DNA from: Chamaea fasciata
Lineage: Eukaryota; Chordata; Aves; Passeriformes; Sylviidae
Direction of reading: 5' to 3'
Length of the DNA: 64,000 bases
Assembly: GCA_029207755.1 (NCBI GenBank)
Contig: JARCOQ010000005.1
Coordinates: 52,169,563 to 52,233,562, forward strand
Below the pieces are notes generated by a model. That model was not told where the DNA came from, did not search any database, and saw nothing but the letters and a program-made list of their open reading frames with translations. Numbering within the stretch: the stretch's first letter is position 1; every line of letters begins with the position of its first letter. Positions 36,048-46,912 of the stretch are shown here, piece by piece. A program made the position numbers and the translations under genes.

Positions 36048-37797
36048 TTTTCCAGCAGAAAGCAAAATGGAACAAATAAAGTCAGTGCCTTGGACTGAAA
36101 TAAAAAGTACTGGTAAAAGTACATGGATGCTTGTCTACATCCCATGCGGCAGACAAGCTGAAGTGTAAATACAGGCAGTTCCAGACCCACAGTGCTGGCA
36201 GGAACCTTGGTGGGTCACCTCATGTACACCCAAGGCACACAACAGGACCAAGCCCAGCCCAACAGACCGGCCTGACCCACACAGACCAAACCCCAGCCAA
36301 GGAGAAACCTCCACACTCCCAGCCCAGTACACACTGCCCAGGGATGTTCTCCAGGGCCTCTGAGATTCTTCAGAAAGTTGTTTACCACTTCCCAGCTCTG
36401 TAGCTGGGATAAGAAAGGACGGCTAATTTATTCCTTTTTTATACAACATCATTCACCTGATCCCCCTGACAGCCTGGGGATGATACAATCCCACTGCCTG
36501 ACACTTCACCATCAAGGAACTGGTCACGTTTTCACTCAGGATGTTAACAGGGCTTGTGCAGAAAAAAGAGAGCAATAGTCTACATATATTAACACTGGCT
36601 CTTTATATAGTCTCACTAAACAGTTTTTAAACATCATTGAGTGGCCCCCACCCAGGACTCACCTTTTAAGAAGTGAATCTTGCCACATCCCATCTTTCCA
36701 AGCCGCTTAATCCCGTTGCCCAGGTGCAGAGAATCCACCCACCCATCCATGTTTATCAGCCAGTCACCAAACAGGAGGGAAACATTCAGCATAGGGGATG
36801 GAAGTTTCCCCCAACAGACACCAAACAGCATCTGTGCCAAGCCAAATAATCAATGCAATGGTTGGGAAATATAATCCCATACTGGTTTTGTCTAGAAATA
36901 TAAATTCACATGAGAGAGGAGCCTCAATTCAGATCCCCTGCTATTTTCAGAAATCCAGTTTGTGTTTGCTGATGCTGTCTGTGCCAACCTGCTCTACACT
37001 TCCTGACAGCTCTCCACTCCTCACATCCCCACTGTGCTGCCCAGACCTCGTGCTGTCCATCAATTCTCATTACAGGGTTGGAGATGCCTTTTGAAAGTCA
37101 CTATCACAGGGAGAAGAGACAGCCACAAAGCCAAAACATGCACAAGAATGGGCAAGCTATACAGAATTTTTCTCAAAGGTGCAAAAATGGGAAGCTGGGA
37201 ATAAGTTACTTGGAAGCTAAGCCTAACCTGAAGTTTGAAGACAACAAAGGGCCAAATGCCAGTGAGAAAATTTCTTGAAGGCTTCCCACCAGGGCCCTTG
37301 GACCACTTTGGTCACAGTCTGGTGCCTCCTTGGGGTTACCTGTGTCAATGACAGTCAGTGTTTTCCCAAATTTGTAACAAAGTATTGTCACACATGACTC
37401 CATCACACAGCTGTAGAGGCAAAGGGACACAGGCAGGACAGAGATGTTCACAACAGATACAGGGTAATAGTTGCATTTCAGTGAGCTGGGCCAAACAAAG
37501 ACTCTTTGGTAGAATAAAATTACTGATGTCACTTACAGAGGTAAAATGCAATTAGGTAGGAAGGTAAGAAATCCTCTCCAGATGGGATTTTCAGTGGTTT
37601 TGAAATTAAAAGAAAGGGGGAAACAAAAAAAGAGGTTTAAAATTCTAAAAATCAAGGTATTCAGTATACTTACATATTGACCTGGGAAAGCCTTGTAGCT
37701 CTGTGTCCCGGAATTAATCTCTATTGGAAAAAATTAAGAAGAAGGAGCTTTTTACAGCTAAAACATGGATCTGATTCAGCAATGCAGCCAGCCACAG

Positions 37798-37801
<4 letters not shown>
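36048..37801. other. Noncoding stretch
   Basis: A minus-strand segment ending at a donor-like AAAAG|GTGAGT (near 36665) was considered as an exon but has no acceptor. No mobile elements recognised. Confidence 0.4.

Positions 37802-37849
<48 letters not shown>
37802..37849. repeat. Poly(A) tract, A48
   Basis: Forty-eight uninterrupted A. There is no LINE body or recognisable cDNA copy upstream, so retroposon origin is unproven. Confidence 0.95.
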
Positions 37850-37851
<2 letters not shown>

Positions 37852-39217
37852 AAACAAAATAACATCAGTGTATTTTGGTTTACCTGCCACAGCAGCGTGG
37901 TGGAAGAGGAGTCTCTGTAGCTTCTTGCCTGTCTGGATTTCACAAAGGGTACATTTAAGCTTTTTGCCCTAACCTCTAAGTTAAAGGAAAATCTACACTG
38001 CAGCCTCCAGCCTTCCAGAGCTCCTGATGAGAAAAAGGCTCAGAAGACTGAGTTTGCCAGTCTTCCCTGGGATTTGCTCCTGAGAGCTTAGAAACTGCAG
38101 GTTTGTGTGCCCGGTTTGCACCAGAGCACAAGGAGCCAAGTGCAGGGGTAATGCTCTGCAGATGGTGCCAGATGGATGCCAGACAAACTCTTAATTTTAC
38201 TGTCCAGAACAACCACTAAGCTTTTGCTTCCTGGTCAAACTTGCAAGGCATCCAAGAAGAGAAATTTACCAGCTAGAGGGATATGTTTTTCCAGTGCCAA
38301 TTCAGGTCTTAAGTTTGCTTATTCCCCTCACGTAGCACAACTGGCAGAAGTAACCAAGGGAGATCAAAAGGAAAAGAAACTACATGAGAAAAAATGAAGT
38401 ATGAAATAATGCTAGTAACAGACAGGCTGCAATTCATGATCAAAGGAATCAATCTGGCCCCAACTATATAAATAAAGAAGTATCTTTCCCCATTTCTGAA
38501 AGGAAGAATTTGTTGTTTGCCCTCATATCACACAATCCTTTCAAGTGCAGCTATACTTAGGTAGCTGAAAGGGAAAAAAAAAGTAACAGAGCACCTCAAA
38601 TTTTGTCTATTTTGCTTTAATCATAATGAAAGAGGATTCTCCTGGGATCTCACTGCTTTCCCATTCATGTTATGTATAATCCACAAAATAAATAATGAAA
38701 CCCCAGAGCATTTTCCATTCCACCTAAGCAAGGAGAGTGTAGAAACAAGGTCTCCTGACCATTACCAGCTCAAAGCAAAGGGTCTTCAGCAGCCAGATCA
38801 GCACTGCATGCCCCACGCATTTCCCCTCCACAGTCACAGAGTGGATCTCTGAGATAAAAAATGTGCCACCACCATCTCCCAGGGAAGGCAGCACGCACCC
38901 CATGGGGCTTCCTGGTCCCTTGAATTCAGCTGGAGCAAGAGGCTCAGAGAGGGCTTGATGAGCAGGTGGTGGAAGCACATGGAAAGAAGTGGTTTTCCAC
39001 CCATACAAACTGACCTCAAAGCCTGAGAAAGGAAAAGTGCCTCCAGCCTCTCACCCTCTGACACATGAGCAGCTCTGCAATGAGAAAGCTGCCTCCAGGT
39101 GTGCTGCTGACGCTCAGGTGAACGAAAGAGATCCTCCCACTGGAGTCCTGCAGCATCTCTACCTAGGAATGGACTTTTGGGCCCCATGGAAAAGGAAATA
39201 TTTTCACTGCTTGGGAG
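37850..39217. other. Noncoding stretch between two poly(A) tracts
   Basis: Short open frames only; nothing recognised. Confidence 0.45.

Positions 39218-39266
<49 letters not shown>
39218..39266. repeat. Poly(A) tract, A49
   Basis: Forty-nine uninterrupted A following TTGGGAG. With the A48 tract 1.4 kb upstream this is an unusual density of very long A runs. Confidence 0.95.
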
Positions 39267-39268
<2 letters not shown>

Positions 39269-40770
39269 GATATTTTACTATTCAGACAAAGGCAAATCAA
39301 AAGAAATACCTAGAAATTTTCACGTAGGCTTTTGAAGTTTCAAACACCATTTGCCTACCATCTTACTTATTAAGGCCACATTACACTGTGGAGACTGCCA
39401 TGCCAAAGACCAGGAAGCAGCAGAGTTTCTGTGACACACACCAGGCCTGAATGAGTTGTTGATTTTCCCCTCTCCCACTACCCCATGCCAGAAATGGGTC
39501 CAGACCCATCTCCCAACTTCAGGAGAGGTTAATGTCAGAGGCAGCACCAGCACTGCCTTCCTTGGTGCATGCAGATGTCTTGTGCTCTGACCTTTTGTGT
39601 CAAAATCAGAAAAATGTTACAGCATTTCCTGCTGAAATGGATGGCCTCCCAGCACACCTGGGCAGGGAGATTTTGCACAGAGAAGTGCATCAGCCTGACA
39701 TCAGCAATGACTAATGGGCACTCAGCAAAGCTGAGCATTCAAAGCTTTTGTGTTCCCATGGGAAGGACCAATCTTCTCAAGACTTGGGCTCATACTTTTG
39801 TTTTACCAACAATCCAACGTGCAGAAAACTTCCAAAACCCAAGAGAAAACGTGAAAGATTTTAGATTCTGTTTTGTTTTTCAGTGTCAGCTTTGAAATAC
39901 ACAGAATATCCTTGAGGAACATTCCATATAATTTGATGGTTGCATGCTAAGAGTTTTTGGTGTGATTGTTCCTGAACAGAAGGCGAACGTTACGAAGCAC
40001 ATTAAAGGGAAATGTGCCAGAACCATTGGAATTAGTTCCTCTGTTCCTGCTAACCATGGCCAAGGCATCACCACAGAAACCTGAACTCCTTGATGCTGCA
40101 CTTCCAGACAGAAAACAGCTCCTCTGACAATCTCTGCTGTGCTACCAGATCAAACAGTTCATTTTAGCTCTTCTTCCCTCATGTATTCTGTCTTACCCCG
40201 TTGAATAAACCACTCTGAGGCATCTGCTGTTTTCTGAGGTTGAACTTGACTTCAGGGGAGCTCCCACCTCCATACAAGCCCCTTGCCAATCATTCCAGCA
40301 TAAATTCGGACTGACTGTGTTTTCATAAAGACTTCCTTTATGTACATTGGTCACTTGATAAATAATCAGCAAGCAACAAGTGACTCATGGTACCCAGGCT
40401 GGTGTTTCTGCTCAGGTTTGGGGTTTGTTTTCTGTGGCAGACTACAGGTACTACTGTAGGATAATATTTTTAAAAGTCATTTCATACTTGATAGGATTGA
40501 AGAGAAAATACTGTTCAAGTACAGGCAGGGAGAAGACATTGTGAGATAGGGGAGGATTTATGCTGGAAAAATGACAATATGGAGGCAGAAGGTGGGAAAT
40601 GGAATAAAGAAAATGTAGAGCCCCCATTTTTTCCCTTTCTGTGTAGTGAAATACAAGACACTCATTTTTCCTTTAATAATAAATTAAATAAATTAAAAGA
40701 CATTTTATGTCCTTCTAGTAATGAACATTTTTCAACAAAACACTCTTATTTGTTGAAAAAGTTTTTGTTT
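39267..40770. other. Noncoding stretch
   Basis: No gene or repeat recognised; AT-rich near 40670-40700. Confidence 0.45.
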
Positions 40771-41473
40771 TTATCTGTCTTGGTTTAGATAGACAGGTAT
40801 CTGCCAGGGAGGGTTGGAGTCTCCCTTAAAATGTAAGCCCCTCTCCCCCTTTTCCAAATTATCATAAATTTGCAATTAAAAGGCTGTCAGGAAAAGATTT
40901 TGGGAATAGGTATAGCAGTTCTTTACTAGGGATATAAAAATACAGATGTTGTAGTACAGAAGAATAAGCAGACAAATAAACAAACAAGAAATCCTAGAAA
41001 ACCCTGACAGAGTCAGAAATACAACTTGACACCCTGTTGGTCAGGGTGTTGGAAGCAGTTCAAAGTAAGCCCTCCTGGATTGGCAGATGTGGTTCTGTTG
41101 GAGTAGAGATGGTCTCGTTGAAGAAAAAGGGTCCAGTAATGGTGAGATGGGTCTGGTCTTCCTCCAGGGATCCGGTGGAAAAACTGGATACCTAGTGGGA
41201 CAGTGGCTCTTTTTTATCTAGGCTAAGATGATTTGGCTCCTCTTCCCTGTGTGGAGCAGCTTACAATAGTGCACTGTAATGTGTAATGTCATTGATGAGC
41301 TCTTAATGGTCCATTAGCAGCAGACATTCTCATGGAAGTGAAACAATGAAGAGAGATAAGTAGCACTCCACCATCTGATAAGTGACACTGACCCATTTGA
41401 GCAAATATAAGCAATTCTGCTCCACCCTGATGGAATAGGATAATATGCTCTTTACAAAACCCGTGACATTATC
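40771..41473 (-). mobile_element. Solo LTR, ERVL-type, with TTATC duplication
   Basis: The LTR spans 40776-41468 (693 bp), starts TGTCTTGGTTTAGATAGACA and ends CCCGTGACA. Perfect 5-bp duplications TTATC lie at 40771-40775 and 41469-41473. On the minus strand a TATA-like GATAAAAAAGAGCC lies near the middle (plus 41208-41221), supporting minus orientation. The ends resemble an LTR family I recall from songbirds. No retroviral coding region adjoins it. The near-perfect ends and duplications point to a relatively recent insertion. Confidence 0.9.
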
Positions 41474-44347
41474 TAAGTTTTTTTGTTGTCAAACAGTTTT
41501 TCTTTAAAACAGAGAATACCACCAAAAATAGGTCTCTAGAGAACGCAGTCCCTCAGGGCTTGATTATTGATGCCCTTCAGTTAGAACAGCATTTGCACAC
41601 TTCAATAATTCCCTCCCAACTCGTGTAAAATATTGATAAGAGACAATATTTTAAAAATTATCCTAGACACAACTTTCTTTTTCATTCAACACAGGCTTAA
41701 TGCACTTTCTCTAAGACGCAGCGAAAGAGAATGATTTTCATTCCTAGTCTTGTCTCTGTGCCCACTCCTATTAAAAGTCCATCAGTGTCAATGTTGGTGC
41801 CATTGGTTTTAAGAAAAAAAAAAAAAAAAAAAAAAGAAGGTTTGACAGAAACCCAAAACAAAAACTGAGCCACTTGCTATCGCTGACAGCAGTGTGACCA
41901 GAGCGGCAGTCACCACCCACCAGCCAATTTGACCTGTGCAACAAAGTCTGAGGGACCAGAGACATGTATCCGTCTGAAATGCCACACTTCCCCTTAACCT
42001 GAAATTTGACAACATTAGAGCATTTATAATTCCTCAGTTTTACATCTGCCTCCCTGCTCTAAGACCTTGGAGATGCAAGATTATAATACAAGATTGTAAT
42101 CCTTGTTGCAAAATTGAACTGTTTGGAACTTCCTTCACCAAAATAGTCCAACCTCGATTAGTAATTCCTCTGCCCAAGGAGGGAACAATATTTGCTTTAC
42201 AGTGCGAGCTTGGGGGTTGATTTTTATGGCCTGGAATGTCTAAAGTATTCATAAAAGAGCAAAATGTAAGGCATATCCTGGCAGGCTAATTTTAGAAAAT
42301 TAAATTATCAACTTTTAATATTAAAATCTTAAGCTGGAGCAGTACAGGATTAAGCAGAGACACAATAATGTCATCATTTTAAAATTTATTAACTATTTGC
42401 TCCTTAAAGTAAAATTGTATTTTAGTAATCTCTCCATTCAAAGAGTTTAGAGAAATATTCATGCACGCAGTCTGACAGCTGAATCACTTCCTTTTGCTGT
42501 GCATCCCATTTGCTTTTTCTGTATTATTCACTACCACAGAGACACGGTGATTTAACATTAATTTAATTTACATATATTAAATGTGCTCAGAGTATTTGCA
42601 CAGCTTGACTAGAACTATGGGACCAGCTTTCCAAATTCAGATAAAACTTCCAAATTCATGGCAAAGCCCACAGGATGCAGTTATTTTGCTAAACTGGCTG
42701 TGGAACAGAGTCACTTCTTAACTTCTCAAATTTAACTATTCATGGAGAGTTAATTACTTCTGTTCTGCATATCAGCAACAGCTGACAAGCCTTATGCGTT
42801 AGCATCTTTTTCCTTTGTCAGACCCTTGCTCTGCATCTGTGTCTGCCTCAAAGCTTTTTAGAAAGTTTCTGTGTTGATTAGTAGAGTTTTCCTTTTGAAA
42901 ATCATACAATTGGATGAATATAAAAAGATCATCATGTTTTGAGAGCAGAGGGAATCTGGTCTTTCACAGTCACTTTTTTGCTCCTTGCATCAGTGTAGGT
43001 CTAGATCTGTAATGCTAAGTATTTCAGCTCTCATTCCCTGTCTCCCTGCACCTCTAGGGGAGGAGGTAGAGCTGGGAAGGAGGGAGGGGTGGGGTGCTAA
43101 GGTTTTATTTTACTTCTCATTATCTTGCTCTGATTGTGTCAGTGTAATAAATTCAATTAATATCTCTACTTCAAGCCTGTTTTGCCCATGACAGTATTTG
43201 ATAGATCTCTCTCCCAGACCTAATCTTGAACCTTTGGTTGTGTTTCCTTTGCCTTGCCCAGATGTGGAGAGCAGTGAGAGAGGGGCTATGGTGGGTGCCT
43301 GGCATCCAGCCAGGACCAACCCACCACACCACAACAGCACCCCAGTGCCTGGCAGCCAACAGCCAGCTTTGGGAGAAGGTTAGAGCCACCAATCTGTAAG
43401 GAACAGATGTGAAAGGGATTAGGGGACCTCAAGAACGTTGCCAGGGTCCTGAGTGTCTCTAACAGTAGGAACATGTACGCTATAATGCACGGAACAACCT
43501 AGACTAGCCACACTCCATTTCAGCACAGAAAGCTAGAAGGGAATTGGTGAAGTCTTTGCCAGTCTCAAGGAATCAGTGGTTTTGGTCTCCAAATGTGGTG
43601 ATGTCTTTCACTCTGAGCCACAGTGAGTGGGACACACAAGCACCACTATCTCCTGGGTTCAGTTATAGCCCAAAGAAAAACAAAGTCCTTTTTAGTTTCA
43701 GCAAGCTACCAGCTGGAGGCTAAAGCGTGGATTAGTACAATATCAATATGATGCAAACAGCAAACCAGTCTGCTTCTACAGCCCCTCAAAAACACTTATA
43801 CATGAGCCACAAGTTCTATTTTCTATTTACACGGATTACTGCTGTGTTATAAAATCCCTTGCATAAATTTAAGAATTTCTACCACAGATTTCAAGTCCTT
43901 TTCCTCAGAAATTTGCAGGGTTGTGTGTTGTGTTCCCCAACTCCCTTGAACTTAATTTTTGAGATGGCTGGAAACCTTCTACTCTGCAAATTGGTTACAT
44001 ATGAATCGAAGCAGTTCATTCTCTGCCAGTAGTACTCCCTCAATTGTTACTTGTTTAATTCAACAGTCCGTAGTAATCTTAAAATTCCAGATGGGTGGTG
44101 ACCAACTTCTTTCACCTCTGCCAGGAAAAAAAACAGGAACAAGCAGCAGAATCCCAAATACAGCCACTCCCTAAACTAAAGCACATCAAAACCACTTGGT
44201 CAGGGGGATCAAAACAAAGTGATACAATAGGAGGCTAACTCAGCTACAAAACTGTGTATGACTCATTGACTGACTACTGCAAATAGCAGAAATGTAATCA
44301 ATAGCCTACTAAGGAGTCAAAAGCCTTAAAAGCTAGCTGCAAATATT
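41474..44347. other. Noncoding stretch
   Basis: Contains an A22 run at 41814-41835 and AT-rich, possibly conserved sequence around 42360-42600. A GC-rich patch near 43050-43390 has open frames on both strands without known domains. Confidence 0.45.
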
Positions 44348-44367
44348 GGGGGGGGGGGGGGGGGGGG
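44348..44367. repeat. Poly(G) tract, G20
   Basis: Twenty uninterrupted G followed by AAG and ten A. It can form a G-quadruplex and is a likely assembly or sequencing weak point. Confidence 0.9.
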
Positions 44368-44406
44368 AAGAAAAAAAAAATGTGAAATTTGAAATTCCTA
44401 TAGTAA

Positions 44407-44524
44407 CAGCAAAAACTGAAATAACCCAGTGTTGTCAACACAGTTTCTGGCAGAAATCTAAAACAAAGCCCCATACTAGGTGCTATGAAGAAAGTTAGCT
44501 CTATCCCGGAAAAGAAACAGCACA
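44407..44524 (-). mobile_element. LTR tail fragment, same family as 29.2-29.7 kb
   Basis: Aligns by eye with the right-hand (plus-strand) end of the LTR at 29159-29711: a 'cagcaa.aac' start, 'gtgtt.tca', 'agcccca.. ccagg.. c.atgaag' and an AGCACA end. Only about 118 bases are left; the rest is missing, and the break falls about 40 bases from the G20 tract. Confidence 0.8.
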
Positions 44525-46506
44525 GTCCTGAAGGAGAATACCAAGATGTCCCTGTTCCCTGTATCTTTTTCAGTAGAATCAGCTACATCAACCTCTGATC
44601 AACCAATACATTCAGACTCACCAACCTATCATCTTTTTAAATTAAACAATTCATGAAGCAAGCGAGAAACCCTCCCCTGTTGTGCTGTGTAGGCATCAGA
44701 GAGGTTCAGTATGTTCCAAACATCCTCTCATGGCTGGCTTAGGAAACAAACCTCTGGGGCTGTGACTATGCCCAGAGGGAGGGCTGCAAAGGCAGGGACA
44801 CACAGCTGGTTGTGCAACGCTCCTGCCGTGGCAGAGAAGCTTTGCAAGGCGAGGCAAGCTTCTAAATCATTTTAGGAAGAGGGTATGCATGTGGAAAGTG
44901 AAGGATGGCATATATTAAAAGGAAACCGTGAGGGTGAGTAGGAAAGCAACAAGAGCTGGCAGACAAAGCACCAAGAGGATCTGTTAATTAGCCATCAGCT
45001 GCTGCCAAGGTGAGTGGTGGGGGAAGCACGGCGCCCCCGAGTTGTCACCGTCGCTTCAGCACAGCTCTCTTCTCCCAAACTTCTTTTCTTCATCTCCCCT
45101 CCATCAAAAGAGTCCTGAGGGGCTGCAAAGCACAAAGCTTGGCAGTCAGGTATGCCTGCCACTGAAGCACTGACAGCTAAGAGATGACGTCTCCACGTAA
45201 GCTTGGGAGACTTTTGCATTCCAGCATGAAGCTCAGCTCGATTTTTGGTTGCCTGCATGGGCACCATCCTTCAGTCAAGCCAGTCTGAAGTCTGGCAGAC
45301 CTTCTCCTTCACTAAGGCTTTCTCTCTATTCAAGATTTTTGTTCTCTCATCTCAAGCTGGATATGCAGGAGAAACCACAAATGAGAAATCTGTTTATTAA
45401 ACTGTGTTAATAAAAATTACTGTGTCACATGACATCTGTGTTTGCGTACCGAAAGCAAACTGTGGAAGAATTGAATTGATGTTCTGTAATGCCAGTTTGT
45501 GCTAAATAATACTCCATGGTGAAGTTGTTGCTTAAAAAGTGATTGGAAAATCTAGTGCTAAAGCTGTTGACCAAGTTTTGCTTAAGCACCAGTTAAAAAC
45601 TAGGAAATGAATGTACGATTTAAAATATATTTATAAAATTCTTTCATCTGTATTTTCCATTTAGCCCCTACTTAGAATGAAGAGTGCTCTTGAAAGTTGA
45701 AATTACTGTCTACTATAAGCATTGGTCTCAGAGAATTTTATCTAAGCTTTTTTTTAGGTCAGAGTTCTCACTCTTTTTTTAAAGCAAAATAGACCTAATT
45801 TCCCATTTACAAAGCCCAATCCTTGCTTGATTTGCAGTCCTGATTTTGCCGCATTGTGCTAATTCACAAGAAGAAGAGAGAAAAAATCACTAGAAACAAA
45901 AGGAAAACCAGTTTTGTTTCACTGTGTTAGGAGCAGGAAAGACAAAGGATTAACAGGAGAAATAGGAAAGGCAGAGCAGAGAGACAGAAGAAAAATTTCC
46001 CCTGGCTCCCTGCATTTCAATGGCTCTGAACAACCCCTCCTATCTATCCAGAAACACTACAGAGAAATTGCTGAGGCCCACAGAACATCAGCTGTGCAAA
46101 GATGGGGCATGAACACATGGTGAGTGACTCTTGACTTTGTCTTCATGGATTCAAACAGGCTCCATGCACGCTCCACTTCCCAGGCTGCAGGACTGCATCT
46201 TAGACCCTTAGAGCACAGCTCTAGCCTTTCTGGCAACGCTCTTCTTCACCTGGTCTCTCCCCTGAATTTAGGCAGGAAGTTACTGCAGAACCAGCTGGAT
46301 TGCCACTCAATCCCTTTCAGAAAGAGAAAATCATTGATCACCTTTTAAAAATCATTGATCACCACCACCTGCAGGAGAGGATTGCAGGTGGGGGTTTTTT
46401 ATAACAAAATAATGGCTCAGTTTCCCACTGAGTGGTATTCTTCTGTCTCCAGGGAATGTGTGCACAAACCAAAAAGCAACCCAATTTCACTCTACAATTT
46501 CCATCT
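44525..46506. other. Noncoding stretch
   Basis: Contains an AATAAA near 45409 and AT-rich, low-CpG sequence around 45400-45650 that could be a conserved noncoding element. A 21-bp tandem duplication lies at about 46327-46367 (unit core TCATTGATCACC, twice). Confidence 0.45.
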
Positions 46507-46912
46507 CATTTATGATACTAGACCCCTGCTTACCTCTGTGATGAGAATCCTTCCTTCCTCAGTGATTCCAAAACTCCTACTACTTTTATGATGCCAGACT
46601 CTTTTCCTCCTCTATGATGCCACACTCCCTTGAACATCTGGGATGGCAGAAATCCTCTTACCTCTGTGGGGGAAGAATCCTTTCACTCTTCAACAATGCC
46701 AGACTGTCTCCATCCTCTGATTACCTCCACCCTCTATGAAGCCAGACTCATCTTTCCTCTGTGATGCAAGATTACCTCCAAGCTCTGTGATCCCAGACTC
46801 TTTCCTTGTGCTATGGTGCCACATTCCCTCCATCACTTGTGATGGCAGAACTCCCTCCTTTTTTATGCCAGATTACCTCCACCCTCTATGATACCAGAAT
46901 CCATCTATTTCC
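46507..46912. repeat. Degenerate ~26-bp minisatellite
   Basis: About 15-16 head-to-tail copies of a unit approximating CCTCTATGATGCCAGACTC followed by a pyrimidine-rich spacer. Recurrent anchors are CTCTGTGATG, CTCTATGATGCCA, GCCAGACTC and ATTACCTCCA. Copies are 23-27 bp and diverged. Since 26 is not a multiple of 3, it is not a peptide repeat. Confidence 0.85.

Noticed and set aside
36634..36840. Minus-strand exon candidate ending in AAAAG|GTGAGT
   Set aside because: The donor is good, but no AG acceptor with a pyrimidine tract was found upstream on that strand and the peptide matches nothing known.
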